In this document: positions 35,158 through 44,684 of the stretch, in pieces | Position numbering within the stretch: position 1 is the first letter of the stretch | Layout: each line of letters opens with the position of its first letter | Assembly: GCF_900105115.1 (NCBI RefSeq) | Contig: NZ_FNRV01000001.1 | Span: forward strand, 2,414,001 to 2,478,000 | Direction: 5' to 3' | DNA: 64,000 nt | Origin: Pseudomonas mohnii | GTDB taxonomy: Bacteria; Pseudomonadota; Gammaproteobacteria; Pseudomonadales; Pseudomonadaceae | The notes under the pieces: generated by a model | Told to the model about the DNA's origin: nothing | Seen by the model: the letters and a program-made list of their open reading frames with translations, nothing else | Databases searched by the model: none | Translations under genes and position numbers: made by a program

Positions 35158-36321
35158 ATGGGCGAATTCGATGCCATCCGACCTTACGACGACAGCGAAG
35201 TCCCAGCGGTGCTGGCACGGTTGCTCGGCGACAAGGCGTTTCTAGATATCCTCACCCACTTCCGCTTCCCGCGTTTCGCTGGCGCTTTAGGCTGGGCGCT
35301 CAAACCTCTTATAGCTCATCGGCTGCGTCGTGAGTTCGCCGGCGTCAATTCGGTCGCCTCGTTGCAGGACAAAGTCGAGGTGTATGTCGACCACACCATC
35401 GAGAGGGCCACGGACGGTGTGACGTACACCGGCGTCGAGCAGTTCAAGTCCGGCAGCGCCTACGTGTTCATCGCCAACCACCGCGACATCGTGATGGACC
35501 CGGCTTTCGTCAACTACGCCGTGTACCACGCCGGCCTGCCGACGCCACGCATCGCCATTGGCGACAACCTGCTGCAAAAGCCCTTCGTCAGCGACCTGAT
35601 GCGCCTGAACAAGAGCTTCATCGTGCACCGCTCGATCAGCGGTCGCCGCGAGAAGATGGCGGCGTACCAACTGCTCTCCGCGTACATCAATCATTCAATC
35701 CGCAACGATTGCGCCTCGATCTGGATCGCCCAGGCCGAAGGCCGGGCCAAGGACGGCGACGACCGTACCGAGTCGGCCATCCTCAAGATGTTCCACATGA
35801 GCCGCAAGGACGAGCCATTTGGCGAAGTCATTCGCTCGCTGAACCTCACTCCGGTGTCGATCAGCTACGAATACGACCCGTGCGACCTGGCCAAGGCCCG
35901 TGAGCTTTATATCCGCGCCACCACCGGCAGCTACACCAAAGTGCCGGGCGAGGACGACGTCAGCATCGCCAAGGGCATTACCGGCTACAAGGGTCGGGTC
36001 CATGTGAACTTTGCCGCACCGATCACCGAGCTGTTCGAAGACACCAAGCAACTGGCCGTCGAAATGGACAAGCAAATCCTCGGCGGCTATCGCCTGTTCC
36101 CGGTGCACTACCTCGCCTATGCGCAATGGAAGGACGCCGACCCGCAATTGCAGGTACCGAGCGCCGCCAAGATGTTCCCGGCCGACGAACTGGCCAAGGC
36201 CCAGGAGCAATGGCAACAGCGCCTGGACGCCTGCCCCGAGGAGCACCGCCCCTTCCTGGTGGTGCAATATGCGACGCCGGTACGCAATCAGTACCGTGTG
36301 AAGGCAGGATTGCCGCTGTAA
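35158..36321 (+). CDS. 1-acyl-sn-glycerol-3-phosphate acyltransferase family protein
   Basis: The product is 387 residues. The PlsC-type active-site block is [16 protein letters not shown] (HX4D equivalent NHRDIVMD). It is followed by [15 protein letters not shown] and [20 protein letters not shown], corresponding to the EGTRS-like substrate region. It is longer than PlsC itself and lacks clear membrane helices, so it may acylate another lipid or polyol. Two adjacent ATG codons exist (35155 and 35158); I chose the second, which is better spaced from AAGAGAG. It is followed by a terminator. Confidence 0.88.
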   Translation: MGEFDAIRPYDDSEVPAVLARLLGDKAFLDILTHFRFPRFAGALGWALKPLIAHRLRREFAGVNSVASLQDKVEVYVDHTIERATDGVTYTGVEQFKSGSAYVFIANHRDIVMDPAFVNYAVYHAGLPTPRIAIGDNLLQKPFVSDLMRLNKSFIVHRSISGRREKMAAYQLLSAYINHSIRNDCASIWIAQAEGRAKDGDDRTESAILKMFHMSRKDEPFGEVIRSLNLTPVSISYEYDPCDLAKARELYIRATTGSYTKVPGEDDVSIAKGITGYKGRVHVNFAAPITELFEDTKQLAVEMDKQILGGYRLFPVHYLAYAQWKDADPQLQVPSAAKMFPADELAKAQEQWQQRLDACPEEHRPFLVVQYATPVRNQYRVKAGLPL

Positions 36322-36336
36322 AGCAGTTCGCGGATA

Positions 36337-36370
36337 CGACAACGGCGCCTTTGGGCGCCGTTTGTTTTTT
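36337..36370 (+). terminator. Rho-independent terminator after the acyltransferase gene
   Basis: ACGGCGCC and GGCGCCGT enclose a TTTG loop and are followed by TTGTTTTTT, starting about 16 bases after the stop codon. Confidence 0.88.
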
Positions 36371-36401
36371 CTGATCAACCCACACAGGGTTCAGGTCAAC
36401 T

Positions 36402-36689
36402 TCAGACCCGCGTGCTGATCCACGACACCAGCAACGCCAACCCCAGGCAGGCAAAACCGAAGCTGTAGAAAAACCGGTTCATGCGCACGGTCGCGCCATC
36501 AAGAAACAACATGGGCTCATCGATGCGACGGCTCTGGCTCTGCGCCTCGAGGCTGGCCATCGCGCGCTGCTCGCGGCGGCGGGTCGCGTGCAGCAGCCAT
36601 CCGCCGGGGCAAGCAAAGAGCAAGGCCAGCAGATTGATCAATTTGGCGGGATGGGCGGTAAACAGCGTCATCAAATGCAGCGACATCAT
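36402..36689 (-). CDS. Small membrane protein of unknown function
   Basis: This 95-residue protein has two hydrophobic helices, one near residues 15-32 (LINLLALLFACPGGWLLHA) and one near the C-terminus (FYSFGFACLGLALLVSWI). A polar, Arg- and Gln-rich segment (TRRREQRAMASLEAQSQSRR) lies between them. I do not recognise a family. The start at 36689 (MMSLHLMTLF) has GAGG upstream; the upstream extension of the frame is not protein-like. It is divergent from the small gene at 36878 and convergent with the acyltransferase gene. Confidence 0.7.
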   Translation of the reverse strand: MMSLHLMTLFTAHPAKLINLLALLFACPGGWLLHATRRREQRAMASLEAQSQSRRIDEPMLFLDGATVRMNRFFYSFGFACLGLALLVSWISTRV

Positions 36690-36877
36690 GGGCCTCGGGG
36701 GAAACAGATGTGGCAGACGCCGAACCGACGACCGCGCGCGAATTCTACCGAAAGCCTGGGCGTCTGCCCGCTCTTTCCGACAAATAACAAGCATTTGACC
36801 AACGGTTGTCCTGCGTCACGGCACCGTCATCTGTATCGGTCAGTCTGTCGCCCCTCGAAACCGACAGGGACCGTGTC

Positions 36878-37084
36878 ATGTTGCACGCAGAAAACCAGGA
36901 TCGCCTCTACCTCATCAATCACAGCGACGAACAACAAGCCCTCGTCGGCAGCCTCGCTTTCAACGTTCAGGACCGCCATTGGCTGGTGTATTGCGCGCTG
37001 GGCGGCCATCAACATGCGGACTTGCCCGAAGCGGATTTGCTGACGGGTGTGAGTGTGCTGGACTTTTATTCGCAAGCGGCTTGA
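36878..37084 (+). CDS. Conserved small hypothetical protein
   Basis: This 68-residue soluble protein reads MLHAENQDRLYLINHSDEQQ and ends SVLDFYSQAA. It is mildly acidic and has no membrane segment and no motif that I recognise. AGGGA lies about eight bases before the ATG and codon use is normal for this genome, which supports a real gene. Function unknown. Confidence 0.7.
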   Translation: MLHAENQDRLYLINHSDEQQALVGSLAFNVQDRHWLVYCALGGHQHADLPEADLLTGVSVLDFYSQAA

Positions 37085-37093
37085 TACCAAGCC

Positions 37094-37201
37094 CCCCTGT
37101 AGGAGCGAGCCTGCTCGCGATGGTCGTTAACGATTACGCGGGGTATCTGATGCCCCGCGGCGTCCTCAAGTCCATCGCGAGCGGGCTCGCTCCTACAGGG
37201 G
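37094..37201. repeat. Inverted pair of REP elements flanking a second hairpin
   Basis: A 30-base arm (37094-37123, CCCCTGTAGGAGCGAGCCTG then CTCGCGATGG) is matched almost exactly in reverse complement at 37172-37201. Between them GCGGGG/CCCCGC forms its own hairpin near 37138-37158. It lies between convergent genes. Confidence 0.92.
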
Positions 37202-37207
37202 CTCGCA

Positions 37208-37792
37208 TTACTCGCCGAGAATCTGCCCCACGGTCGGATCCTTGAACAGTCGGGTCAAGGCATCGCTCAACACGTCGCTGACCAGCTTGGTGTTGGTTTC
37301 CTGGTTCGGCGCCATGCCGAAACGCTGGTCCAGGGATGAACCATAACGACCACTGTAGCGACGATTGGCATTCTGTACATCGGAGCGGAAGGTCGCGCCG
37401 ATGGTTGCCTCGGTCACATACATGCCTTCTTTGGGCGACTGATACTTCAGCTCGGTCAGGGTCACGGTCAGTTGTGGCGCATTCATCGCGTTGGTTGTCG
37501 GGGTGAAGCCCAGCAGGCGCACGGCGGCTTCGGCTTGAGCCTGCAACTTCGGCAGGATCTGCTGGCCTTGCACGGTAATCGCGCTGGTTTCCGGGTAAAG
37601 GCCACCACGGGTGCCCAGGGTCGGCGACGGACGGCCGTCCACCACACGCACCACCACCGGCTGACCGTGGCCTACCGGCGCCAGTTGAGCGGTGAGCTTG
37701 GGTTCCGGGCTCAGTTGTTGCGGACTGTGGGCGCAGCCGACCAGCGTCAAGCTGGTCACAGTGATCAAACCGAACAACAGGCGTTGCAACAT
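37208..37792 (-). CDS. YajG family lipoprotein
   Basis: This is a 194-residue predicted outer-membrane or periplasmic lipoprotein. The signal peptide ends LTLVGC with Cys at residue 20. The mature domain has the YajG features VVVRVVDGRPSPTLGTRGG and LTVTLTELKYQSPKEG and ends with the conserved LSDALTRLFKDP. The role is unknown; in many Gammaproteobacteria the gene neighbours ampG. The start at 37792 (MLQRLLFGLI) follows GGAGA; the frame continues 18 codons upstream without support. Confidence 0.9.
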   Translation of the reverse strand: MLQRLLFGLITVTSLTLVGCAHSPQQLSPEPKLTAQLAPVGHGQPVVVRVVDGRPSPTLGTRGGLYPETSAITVQGQQILPKLQAQAEAAVRLLGFTPTTNAMNAPQLTVTLTELKYQSPKEGMYVTEATIGATFRSDVQNANRRYSGRYGSSLDQRFGMAPNQETNTKLVSDVLSDALTRLFKDPTVGQILGE

Positions 37793-37996
37793 GCTCTTCT
37801 CTCCAGAATCAGGCACAAACAGGCCGGCAGTATAGCGGTGCGCCACTGCGGCTAACTAGGGTCATGCAACGATTACTGAAATCTCTGACACACCCTCGCC
37901 CACGCGGTTCCTGTCACACATTTTTCATCCGCCATTCACTTGCGTGTCACGACTGGCTGTCAACTTTGTCGGTAACCACCCAAAAGGTAATCCGCC

Positions 37997-38230
37997 ATGC
38001 GTTTTCTCGTTTCGCTGTTCACCCCACGTCCGCGCCACCGCAGCTTTGCCCTGCTCGACAGCAAGGGCCATTGCCAGGCATTCAAGCAATGCAGCCTTCA
38101 ACCGATGGGCGATGGCTGGGTCGAAATCGAAGAAATTCGCCTCAACTGGTTGCACCGACCTCTGCCCGCTGGCGCCCGCATCAGTCAGCATCAATCCCGT
38201 TCGCGGGTGCAACATCTGCTAACGACCTGA
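37997..38230 (+). CDS. Conserved small hypothetical protein
   Basis: This 77-residue, basic protein opens MRFLVSLFTPRPRHRSFALLD and contains WVEIEEIRLNWLHRPLPAGA. AAAAGG lies about eight bases before the ATG. I do not recognise a family; similar short proteins occur in other pseudomonads as far as I recall. An overlapping longer open frame (37864-38589) is rejected as non-coding. Confidence 0.68.
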   Translation: MRFLVSLFTPRPRHRSFALLDSKGHCQAFKQCSLQPMGDGWVEIEEIRLNWLHRPLPAGARISQHQSRSRVQHLLTT

Positions 38231-38970
38231 CCAGACGCCTAATAAAAGTCATTAAACACGACCATTTCCCTGCATTTCTTAGATACAATCTCCCCCCGAT
38301 TATAAGGACGTCTCCTGATCGGGCCTCGCAGCATCGTCAATGCCCAGGTATTGGCACCCCCGCACCGCCCACAGAGAGCCGCCCACACAGATCGAGTGAA
38401 GCTGGCGCGCTTGCTGTTTTCTTCGGCAAAACCTCCACTTACCGCGAATCTGTAGAGCTGTCATTACGCTCGGTCACTGAGCTGTTTGCCCGTTTTGCCT
38501 GCCATGGTTTCCCTGGCGGCAAGCCATCCGGGCACGGTGCCAGGCTGGGACAGCCCTTTTTTGAGGTTCACGTCTTCAAAAGAGCGTGAAAAAAACGGGT
38601 TTTCACAACTTCACAAGAGTGTGGCGAGCAAATGAATAGTTTTGCGTCTGAACATGCACCATTAGCGTCTACAACAGCCCAACGACACAGGATCGAGTAC
38701 TCCTCGAACACCGGAGCCTGAAGCCTGTCCGCTACGGATTTGGTTGCACAAACGGATGTATCGACCATAAGTCGAATTGCCTCCCGCGCGCTGAAATGAG
38801 TTCATATGGCTCATAGGCCCGGCAGGTAGCGTCCGTCGAAGTTGCGAAAAATTGCGAAGATTCGGACATGGCAATCCTGGCCATGAGTACCTGGGGCATC
38901 ACTGACACGCCCCGGAACGCCTGGCAGCCATGCCGTCAATTTGGTGCTGCAGATTTTGGAGACGCGTTAA
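38231..38970 (+). other. 740-base region upstream of mqo without a clear gene
   Basis: No convincing coding frame is visible. The first part holds TACAAT (38284-38289) and TATAAG-type boxes that could be promoters. A hairpin GTGAAAA/TTTTCAC is at 38586-38606. A second hairpin CATGGC/GCCATG is at 38867-38885, followed by the mqo ribosome site GGAG near 38960. The region is far longer than a simple promoter. It may contain a long leader or a small RNA, but nothing I can name. Confidence 0.5.
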
Positions 38971-40479
38971 ATGGCGCATAACGAAGCAGTCGACGTAGTA
39001 CTGGTTGGGGCCGGCATCATGAGTGCCACCCTCGCGGTACTGCTCAAAGAGCTCGACCCCGCGATCAAGCTGGAAGTCGTCGAGCTGATGGATTCCGGTG
39101 CTGCGGAAAGTTCAAACCCTTGGAACAACGCCGGCACCGGTCACGCTGGCCTGTGCGAGTTGAACTACACGCCGCAGGCTGCCGATGGCACCGTCGACAT
39201 CAAGAAGGCCGTGCACATCAACACCCAGTTCGAGGTGTCGAAGCAATTCTGGTCGTACCTGACCAAGAAAGGCACGTTCGGCTCATGCAAATCATTCATC
39301 AGCCCGGTTCCACACCTGAGCTTCGTGCAGGGTGAAAGTGGCGTGTCGTTCCTCAAGGAACGCTTCAAGGTGCTGAGCAAGCACCACGCCTTCTCCAGCA
39401 TGGAGTACACCGAAGACAAGGCTAAAATGGCAGAGTGGATGCCATTGATGATGCCTGGCCGCGACCCTGGCGAAACCCTCGCCGCCACCCGCGTGATCAA
39501 TGGCACCGACGTCAACTTCGGCGCCCTGACCAACCAGTTGCTCAAGCACCTGACCAGCGCACCCGATGCCCAGGTCAAGTACTGCAAGCGTGTGACCGGC
39601 CTGAAGCGCAATAACGGCGGCTGGACCGTCAGCATCAAGGACGTCAACAGCGGCAGCTCCCGTGATGTCGATGCCAAATTCGTTTTCCTCGGTGCTGGCG
39701 GCGCGGCGTTGCCACTGCTGCAAGCTTCGGGCATCGAAGAGAGCAAAGGCTTCGGCGGCTTCCCGATCAGTGGCCAATGGCTGCGTTGCGACAACCCGGA
39801 AGTGGTCAAGCATCACCAGGCCAAGGTCTACAGCCAGGCTGCCGTGGGTTCGCCACCGATGTCCGTACCGCACCTGGACACCCGGGTCGTCGATGGCAAG
39901 AAGTCCCTGCTGTTCGGACCTTATGCCGGTTTCACCACCAAGTTCCTCAAGCACGGTTCCTTCATGGACCTGCCGATGTCGGTTCGCGCCGGCAACATCG
40001 GCCCGATGCTCGCCGTGGCGAAAAACAACATGGACCTGACCAAGTACCTGGTCAGCGAAGTGATGCAATCGATGGAACAGCGTCTGGAATCCCTGCGCCG
40101 CTTCTACCCGGAGGCGAAAGCCGAAGACTGGCGCCTGGAAGTGGCTGGCCAACGGGTACAGATCATCAAGAAAGACCCGAAGAAAGGTGGCGTCCTGCAA
40201 TTCGGCACCGAACTGGTCGCCGCCAAGGACGGTTCCCTGGCCGCGCTGCTCGGCGCTTCGCCGGGTGCCTCGGTGACCGTTTCGATCATGATCGAGCTGA
40301 TCGAAAAATGCTTCCCGGGCAAAGCCAAGGGCGAATGGGCTGCCAAACTGGCAGAAATCTTCCCGGCCCGTGAGAAAGTCCTGGAAACCGACGCGGCGCT
40401 GTATCGCAAGATCAACGCGCAGAACAACGTCGCGCTGGAACTGGTTGAAGCAAGCAGCGAAACCGAAAGCTACGCTTGA
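38971..40479 (+). CDS. mqo: Malate:quinone oxidoreductase
   Basis: Mqo is a peripheral membrane FAD enzyme that oxidises malate to oxaloacetate and reduces quinone in the TCA cycle. The 502-residue product is the normal length. It has the FAD motif [21 protein letters not shown] at the N-terminus, [21 protein letters not shown] (a family signature) and a C-terminal [20 protein letters not shown] block. TTGGAGACGC precedes the ATG. It is monocistronic and closed by a strong terminator. P. aeruginosa relies on its Mqo for malate oxidation, and this protein looks like that orthologue. Confidence 0.97.
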   Translation: MAHNEAVDVVLVGAGIMSATLAVLLKELDPAIKLEVVELMDSGAAESSNPWNNAGTGHAGLCELNYTPQAADGTVDIKKAVHINTQFEVSKQFWSYLTKKGTFGSCKSFISPVPHLSFVQGESGVSFLKERFKVLSKHHAFSSMEYTEDKAKMAEWMPLMMPGRDPGETLAATRVINGTDVNFGALTNQLLKHLTSAPDAQVKYCKRVTGLKRNNGGWTVSIKDVNSGSSRDVDAKFVFLGAGGAALPLLQASGIEESKGFGGFPISGQWLRCDNPEVVKHHQAKVYSQAAVGSPPMSVPHLDTRVVDGKKSLLFGPYAGFTTKFLKHGSFMDLPMSVRAGNIGPMLAVAKNNMDLTKYLVSEVMQSMEQRLESLRRFYPEAKAEDWRLEVAGQRVQIIKKDPKKGGVLQFGTELVAAKDGSLAALLGASPGASVTVSIMIELIEKCFPGKAKGEWAAKLAEIFPAREKVLETDAALYRKINAQNNVALELVEASSETESYA

Positions 40480-40489
40480 TTGAGCCACA

Positions 40490-40532
40490 CAAAAAACGCC
40501 CCGTTCTCATTGAGAGCGGGGCGTTTTTTTAT
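40490..40532 (+). terminator. Rho-independent terminator after mqo
   Basis: AAAAAACGCCCCG and CGGGGCGTTTTTTT form a strong stem ending in a T run, beginning about 11 bases past the stop codon. Confidence 0.93.
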
Positions 40533-40550
40533 GGGCGGTCAACCTATCGT

Positions 40551-40580
40551 TGTGGCGACGGAGCTTGCTCCCTCGCTACA
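40551..40580. repeat. REP-like palindrome, imperfect copy
   Basis: TGTGGCGACGGAGC and GCTCCCTCGCTACA are the two arms, with two mismatches relative to the perfect copy at 30497-30526. It lies between convergent genes. Confidence 0.85.
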
Positions 40581-40582
40581 AA

Positions 40583-40870
40583 TCAGCCGCGCGCTTTCTC
40601 GATCAGCTCGATGTAATCCGCTGCGTTGCGCTGATCCTTGATCAGGGCGACAAAATCATTGCCGTGCTCGTCCTTGCCGTTCAGGTCCAGACCGGCCTCG
40701 ACGAAGAACGTCAGAAAACGCTCGAAATCATCGATACGCAGGCCACGATAAGCCTTGACCAGTTTGTGCAACGAAGGCGAAGTGGCGTCGACCGGTTCGA
40801 AATCGAGGAACAACTTGATCTGCTCATCGCCGATCTCGTCACCAATCACTTGTTTCTTATCTTTACGCAT
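40583..40870 (-). CDS. PA4642-family protein
   Basis: This 95-residue acidic soluble protein reads MRKDKKQVIGDEIGDEQIKL and contains FLTFFVEAGLDLNGKDEHGND. It matches the small protein that I recall as the PA4642 family in Pseudomonas, function unknown. The charged N-terminus and helical character suggest a compact helical fold. It lies between mqo and a secreted hypothetical, with a ribosome-site-like GGAG upstream. Confidence 0.82.
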   Translation of the reverse strand: MRKDKKQVIGDEIGDEQIKLFLDFEPVDATSPSLHKLVKAYRGLRIDDFERFLTFFVEAGLDLNGKDEHGNDFVALIKDQRNAADYIELIEKARG

Positions 40871-40933
40871 TGCCGACTCCAGCTCGCAGACATTTCACGG
40901 GGCGGGCAGTTTACCCCTGCGCGGGCCCGGCAC

Positions 40934-41419
40934 TCAACGCGGACGAACACTGCCAGTGTGAAGATCGGCCCAGATATGGCCATTGGCATAACTGAGGAAC
41001 TGGCAATACACCGTGTCATTGCGCAGCAAGTCCATCACCACCCGGTAATGAGCCAGGGGGTAATAGAGCGTCAGGGTCTTGCTCTTGTCGTCGTAGGCCG
41101 GTTTTTTCAGGCTTTTGCTTTCGCCGTCGAAGTTGACCAGCACCTGATTGATCGTGGCGCCCTTGTTCAAGGATTTGCCCTTGAGGCGGATCGACAGCGG
41201 CGAGGTGACCGGAATCGGTTGCTGGTTGGACTGGCGTTGCGCACCAACCACCACTGAATAGTCGGTGACCTGCATCAGTTGCTGCTGCTCAGGCGCGGCA
41301 TCGCGCAGGGTCAGGTCATCCGGTGGCAGGAACTGCGCATGCATCGGCGCCGGGGCAGCGGCCAGGGGAAGGCTGAGGGTCAGCAACAGGGCGGCGCAGC
41401 AGCGGATCGAACGGCTCAT
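40934..41419 (-). CDS. Secreted hypothetical protein
   Basis: This is a 161-residue protein with a Sec signal peptide (MSRSIRCCAALLLTLSLPLAAA, cleavage near residue 22). The mature part is rich in beta-strand-like segments such as ITQPLSIRL-type TSPLSIRLKGKSL and KSLKKPAYDDKSKTLTLYYPL. I do not recognise a named family. The start at 41419 has GGAG upstream. It lies 63 bases upstream of the PA4642-family gene on the same strand and may share its transcript. Confidence 0.8.
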   Translation of the reverse strand: MSRSIRCCAALLLTLSLPLAAAPAPMHAQFLPPDDLTLRDAAPEQQQLMQVTDYSVVVGAQRQSNQQPIPVTSPLSIRLKGKSLNKGATINQVLVNFDGESKSLKKPAYDDKSKTLTLYYPLAHYRVVMDLLRNDTVYCQFLSYANGHIWADLHTGSVRPR

Positions 41420-41516
41420 GACAGGCTCCGGAATCGGGGCTGAGCACTCTAGCATGAGCTAACAGGACTGGAGGGGTGAACACATCTCTTGCAGGCTCGC
41501 TCCTGCAGGTCATGGT

Positions 41517-41990
41517 TCAGTCGAACTGCGCGCGCATCCAGGCGTGATACTCCGCGACACCCGGTTCACCTTCACGCGGTGCCCAGTGGGCCTGCTCGCC
41601 CTCACCCACCGGACGGTAAGGACCGGCCTTGCATTCGAACATCAGGCTGTCGGCCTCCAGCGCCACCAGACCATGGAACACGCCAGCTGGCAGGTCCACG
41701 CCAACGCAATCACCACCGGCCTGCAGGACCGACCTGCTCAGCACTGCACCGGATTCGTCGAAGATCAACAAGCCCAGCTTCCCCTTGAGCACCAGCAAGG
41801 TTTCAGCCTTGTTTCCCCCCAGGTGCCGGTGAGGCGGGATATAGGTGGCGGGCTGCAAACCCACCGCCATGCGGTGACAAGCCTCTTCCATCTGGTGGAA
41901 ATTGTGATGTTGACGCCCGCGAGGATTAGCCGCGGCTTTCTCGGCCAGTTCAGCGAACAGCGTTTGATCAAGAAAGCTCGCGTTGGTCAT
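41517..41990 (-). CDS. WbuC-family cupin protein
   Basis: This is a 157-residue cupin. The metal-binding motif is IPPHRHLGGNKAETLLVLKGKLGLL, with the partner His in VDLPAGVFHGLVALE. The closing EYHAWMRAQF is typical of the WbuC family, which was first noted in O-antigen clusters but is also found elsewhere. Its role is unknown; a sugar or nucleotide-linked isomerase-type reaction is one guess. The start at 41990 (MTNASFLDQ) lies four bases after the hpt stop, so the two genes are co-transcribed. Confidence 0.87.
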   Translation of the reverse strand: MTNASFLDQTLFAELAEKAAANPRGRQHHNFHQMEEACHRMAVGLQPATYIPPHRHLGGNKAETLLVLKGKLGLLIFDESGAVLSRSVLQAGGDCVGVDLPAGVFHGLVALEADSLMFECKAGPYRPVGEGEQAHWAPREGEPGVAEYHAWMRAQFD

Positions 41991-41994
41991 GGTC

Positions 41995-42552
41995 TTACAT
42001 ACCTTTAACGGCAAAAATCCCGTTGGCGTTGCGCCAGTAGCCTTTGTAGTCCATGCCGTAGCCGAAGATGTAACGGTCGATGCATGGCAGCCCCACGAAA
42101 TCGGCCTTGAGATCCGGACGCGCCTTGCGGTCATGGTCCTTGTCGATCAGCACGGCGGTGTGCACTTTGCGCGCGCCGGCGTGTTTGCAGAAGTCGATGA
42201 TCGCGCCCAGGGTGTGACCTTCGTCGAGGATGTCATCGATGATCAGCACGTCGCGGTCGATGAACGACACTTCCGGCTTGGCCTTCCAGAACAGGTCGCC
42301 GCCGCTGGTTTCGTTGCGATAGCGGGTGGCGTGCAGGTAGGAGGCTTCCAGCGGGAAATGCAGATGGGTCAGCAGTTTGCCGGCGAAAATCAGCCCGCCG
42401 TTCATCACACAGAACACCACCGGATTGCTGTCCGCCAGTTGTTCGTTGATGTGCGCACCGACGCGAGCGATGGCCGCCTCGACTTCAGCTTCGGTGTACA
42501 GGCAGTCAGCCTCTCGCATGATTTGACGGATATGCTCGAGATCAGCGGACAT
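41995..42552 (-). CDS. hpt: Hypoxanthine-guanine phosphoribosyltransferase
   Basis: The enzyme salvages hypoxanthine and guanine by adding the ribose phosphate from PRPP. The 185-residue product contains the PRPP-binding motif DVLIIDDILDEGHTLGAII and the purine-site loop KARPDLKADFVGL. Start at 42552 (MSADLEHIRQIM) follows TGGAGAG. It is divergent from upp, with 164 bases between starts, so purine and pyrimidine salvage genes share one intergenic control region. Confidence 0.95.
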   Translation of the reverse strand: MSADLEHIRQIMREADCLYTEAEVEAAIARVGAHINEQLADSNPVVFCVMNGGLIFAGKLLTHLHFPLEASYLHATRYRNETSGGDLFWKAKPEVSFIDRDVLIIDDILDEGHTLGAIIDFCKHAGARKVHTAVLIDKDHDRKARPDLKADFVGLPCIDRYIFGYGMDYKGYWRNANGIFAVKGM

Positions 42553-42716
42553 GGTGCTCTCCAGGGGGTGACGGATTCGGGAAAAGCGGGCAAAGGTACG
42601 CATCAAGCGAGGCCAGATCAAGCGTTTGTGGACTAACGTACTGAATGTCTATAGGACAACACCCTCGGATAGATTAATCTAGGCCGGTTTTTTTGCCCGC
42701 CGCCGGAGCCTTTCCC

Positions 42717-43355
42717 ATGCCCATCCTCGAGATCCGCCATCCGCTGATCCGTCATAAACTTGGCCTGATGCGCCGCGCAGACATCAGCACCAAGAATTTC
42801 CGTGAGCTCGCTCAGGAAGTCGGCGCCCTGCTGACCTATGAAGCCACCAAAGACCTGCCGCTGGAAACCTACGATATCGAAGGTTGGTGCGGCACTGTGT
42901 CGGTCGAGAAAATCGCCGGCAAGAAAATCACTGTAGTACCGATCCTGCGCGCCGGCATCGGCATGCTCGAAGGCGTGCTGAGCCTGATCCCGGGCGCCAA
43001 AGTCAGCGCCGTGGGCGTGGCCCGCAACGAGGAAACCCTCGAAGCCCACACCTATCTGGAAAAACTCGTACCTGAAATCGACGAACGGCTCGCGATGATC
43101 ATCGACCCGATGCTCGCCACCGGCGGCTCGATGGTCGCCACCATCGACCTGCTGAAGAAAGCGGGCTGCAAGGACATCCGCGCCATGGTGCTGGTGGCCG
43201 CGCCGGAAGGCATCGCCGTGGTCGAGAAAGCTCACCCGGACGTGACCATCTACACCGCTTCCATCGATGAAAAATTGAACGAGCACGGTTATATCATCCC
43301 GGGCCTGGGCGATGCCGGTGACAAGATCTTCGGCACCAAGCAGAAGGACGCTTGA
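42717..43355 (+). CDS. upp: Uracil phosphoribosyltransferase
   Basis: Upp converts uracil and PRPP to UMP. The 212-residue product has the family opening [20 protein letters not shown]. The PRPP site is [20 protein letters not shown] and the C-terminal uracil-binding segment is [17 protein letters not shown] start at the ATG at 42717; GGAGCC precedes it. uraA begins two bases after its stop, which makes an uptake-and-salvage operon. Confidence 0.97.
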   Translation: MPILEIRHPLIRHKLGLMRRADISTKNFRELAQEVGALLTYEATKDLPLETYDIEGWCGTVSVEKIAGKKITVVPILRAGIGMLEGVLSLIPGAKVSAVGVARNEETLEAHTYLEKLVPEIDERLAMIIDPMLATGGSMVATIDLLKKAGCKDIRAMVLVAAPEGIAVVEKAHPDVTIYTASIDEKLNEHGYIIPGLGDAGDKIFGTKQKDA

Positions 43356-43357
43356 CC

Positions 43358-44632
43358 ATGCAGGATGAGTTCAACGATCCGCTCTGGCGCACGGTACTGT
43401 CCGGCGCACAGATGCTGTTCGTGGCCTTCGGCGCCTTGGTGCTGATGCCGCTGATCACCGGCCTGGACCCGAACGTGGCGCTGTTTACCGCCGGCCTGGG
43501 GACGATTCTGTTCCAGATCGTCACCGGGCGTCAGGTGCCGGTGTTCCTGGCCTCGAGCTTTGCCTTCATCACCCCGATCATCCTCGCCAAAGGCCAGTTC
43601 GGCCTGGCCGCGACCATGGGCGGCGTGATGGCAGCCGGTTTCGTCTACACCTTCCTCGGCCTGGCCGTGAAGATCAAAGGCACCGGTTTCATCGACCGTT
43701 TGCTGCCGCCCGTGGTCATCGGCCCGGTGATCATCTCCATTGGCCTGGCCATGGCGCCGATTGCCGCCAACATGGCGATGGGCAAGGCCGGTGACGGCAC
43801 TGAGCTGATTCATTACCAGACGGCGATGATGATCTCGATGCCAGCGTTGCTGACCACGCTGATCGTCGCGGTGTTCGGCAAAGGCATTTTCCGCCTGGTG
43901 CCGATCATTTCCGGCGTGCTGGTGGGGTTTGCCATGGCGTTCTACTTTGGCGTGGTCGATACCGCGAAAATTGCCGCCGCACCCTGGTTCGCCATCCCGC
44001 ACTTCACTGCGCCGGAATTCAACTGGCAGGCGATCCTGTTCATCGTTCCGGTGGCCCTGGCTCCGGCCATCGAGCACATTGGCGGTGTGATTGCCGTGGG
44101 TAGCGTGACCGGTCGCGATTACCTGAAAAAACCCGGCCTGCACCGCACCCTGCTCGGCGATGGCATTGCCACCACTGCTGCCGGCCTGTTCGGCGGTCCG
44201 CCGAACACCACCTACGCCGAAGTCACCGGCGCCGTGATGCTGACCAAGAACTACAACCCGAAAATCATGACCTGGGCGGCAATCTTCGCCATCAGCCTGG
44301 CGTTCATCGGCAAGTTCGGCGCACTGCTGCAAAGCATTCCGGTGCCGGTGATGGGCGGGATTCTCTGCCTGTTGTTCGGCTCGATCGCGGCCGTGGGCAT
44401 GAACACGCTGATTCGCCACAAGATCGACCTGGGCGAAGCACGCAACCTGGTGATCGTGTCGGTGACCCTGGTGTTCGGGATTGGCGGCGTACTGGTCGGC
44501 ACCGGCACTGGCCCCGATGACTTCGGCCTCAAAGGCATCGCGCTGTGCGCGGTGGTGGCGATTGCGCTGAACCTGATTCTGCCGGGCAATGACAGCTGGA
44601 AGCACAAGAAGGCGGATGAGCCGCTGCTGTAA
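43358..44632 (+). CDS. uraA: Uracil permease (nucleobase:cation symporter-2)
   Basis: UraA is a proton-coupled uracil importer with 14 membrane spans. The 424-residue product has LFVAFGALVLMPLITGLDP at the N-terminus, the ALAPAIEHIGGVIAVGSVTGRD motif (with the substrate-binding Glu) and the PPNTTYAEVTGAVMLTKNYNP motif (second key Glu). The ATG at 43358 directly follows the upp stop; an in-frame TTG two codons upstream is possible but unneeded. It ends convergent with hemH across a REP-like palindrome. Confidence 0.96.
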   Translation: MQDEFNDPLWRTVLSGAQMLFVAFGALVLMPLITGLDPNVALFTAGLGTILFQIVTGRQVPVFLASSFAFITPIILAKGQFGLAATMGGVMAAGFVYTFLGLAVKIKGTGFIDRLLPPVVIGPVIISIGLAMAPIAANMAMGKAGDGTELIHYQTAMMISMPALLTTLIVAVFGKGIFRLVPIISGVLVGFAMAFYFGVVDTAKIAAAPWFAIPHFTAPEFNWQAILFIVPVALAPAIEHIGGVIAVGSVTGRDYLKKPGLHRTLLGDGIATTAAGLFGGPPNTTYAEVTGAVMLTKNYNPKIMTWAAIFAISLAFIGKFGALLQSIPVPVMGGILCLLFGSIAAVGMNTLIRHKIDLGEARNLVIVSVTLVFGIGGVLVGTGTGPDDFGLKGIALCAVVAIALNLILPGNDSWKHKKADEPLL

Positions 44633-44642
44633 CAGATGATCC

Positions 44643-44676
44643 CCTGTGGCGAGGGCGCTCGCTCCCTCGCCACAGG
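44643..44676. repeat. REP-like palindrome between uraA and hemH
   Basis: CCTGTGGCGAGGG and CCCTCGCCACAGG flank a CGCTCGCT centre. It is the same family as 30497-30526 and 40551-40580 and may also act as a bidirectional transcript end. Confidence 0.9.
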
Positions 44677-44684
44677 TTGTATTC

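Noticed and set aside
37864..38589. 241-codon open frame upstream of mqo
   Set aside because: No ribosome site, and Pro/Arg/His-rich text without fold-like pattern. It overlaps a better-supported 77-codon gene, so I treat it as chance.
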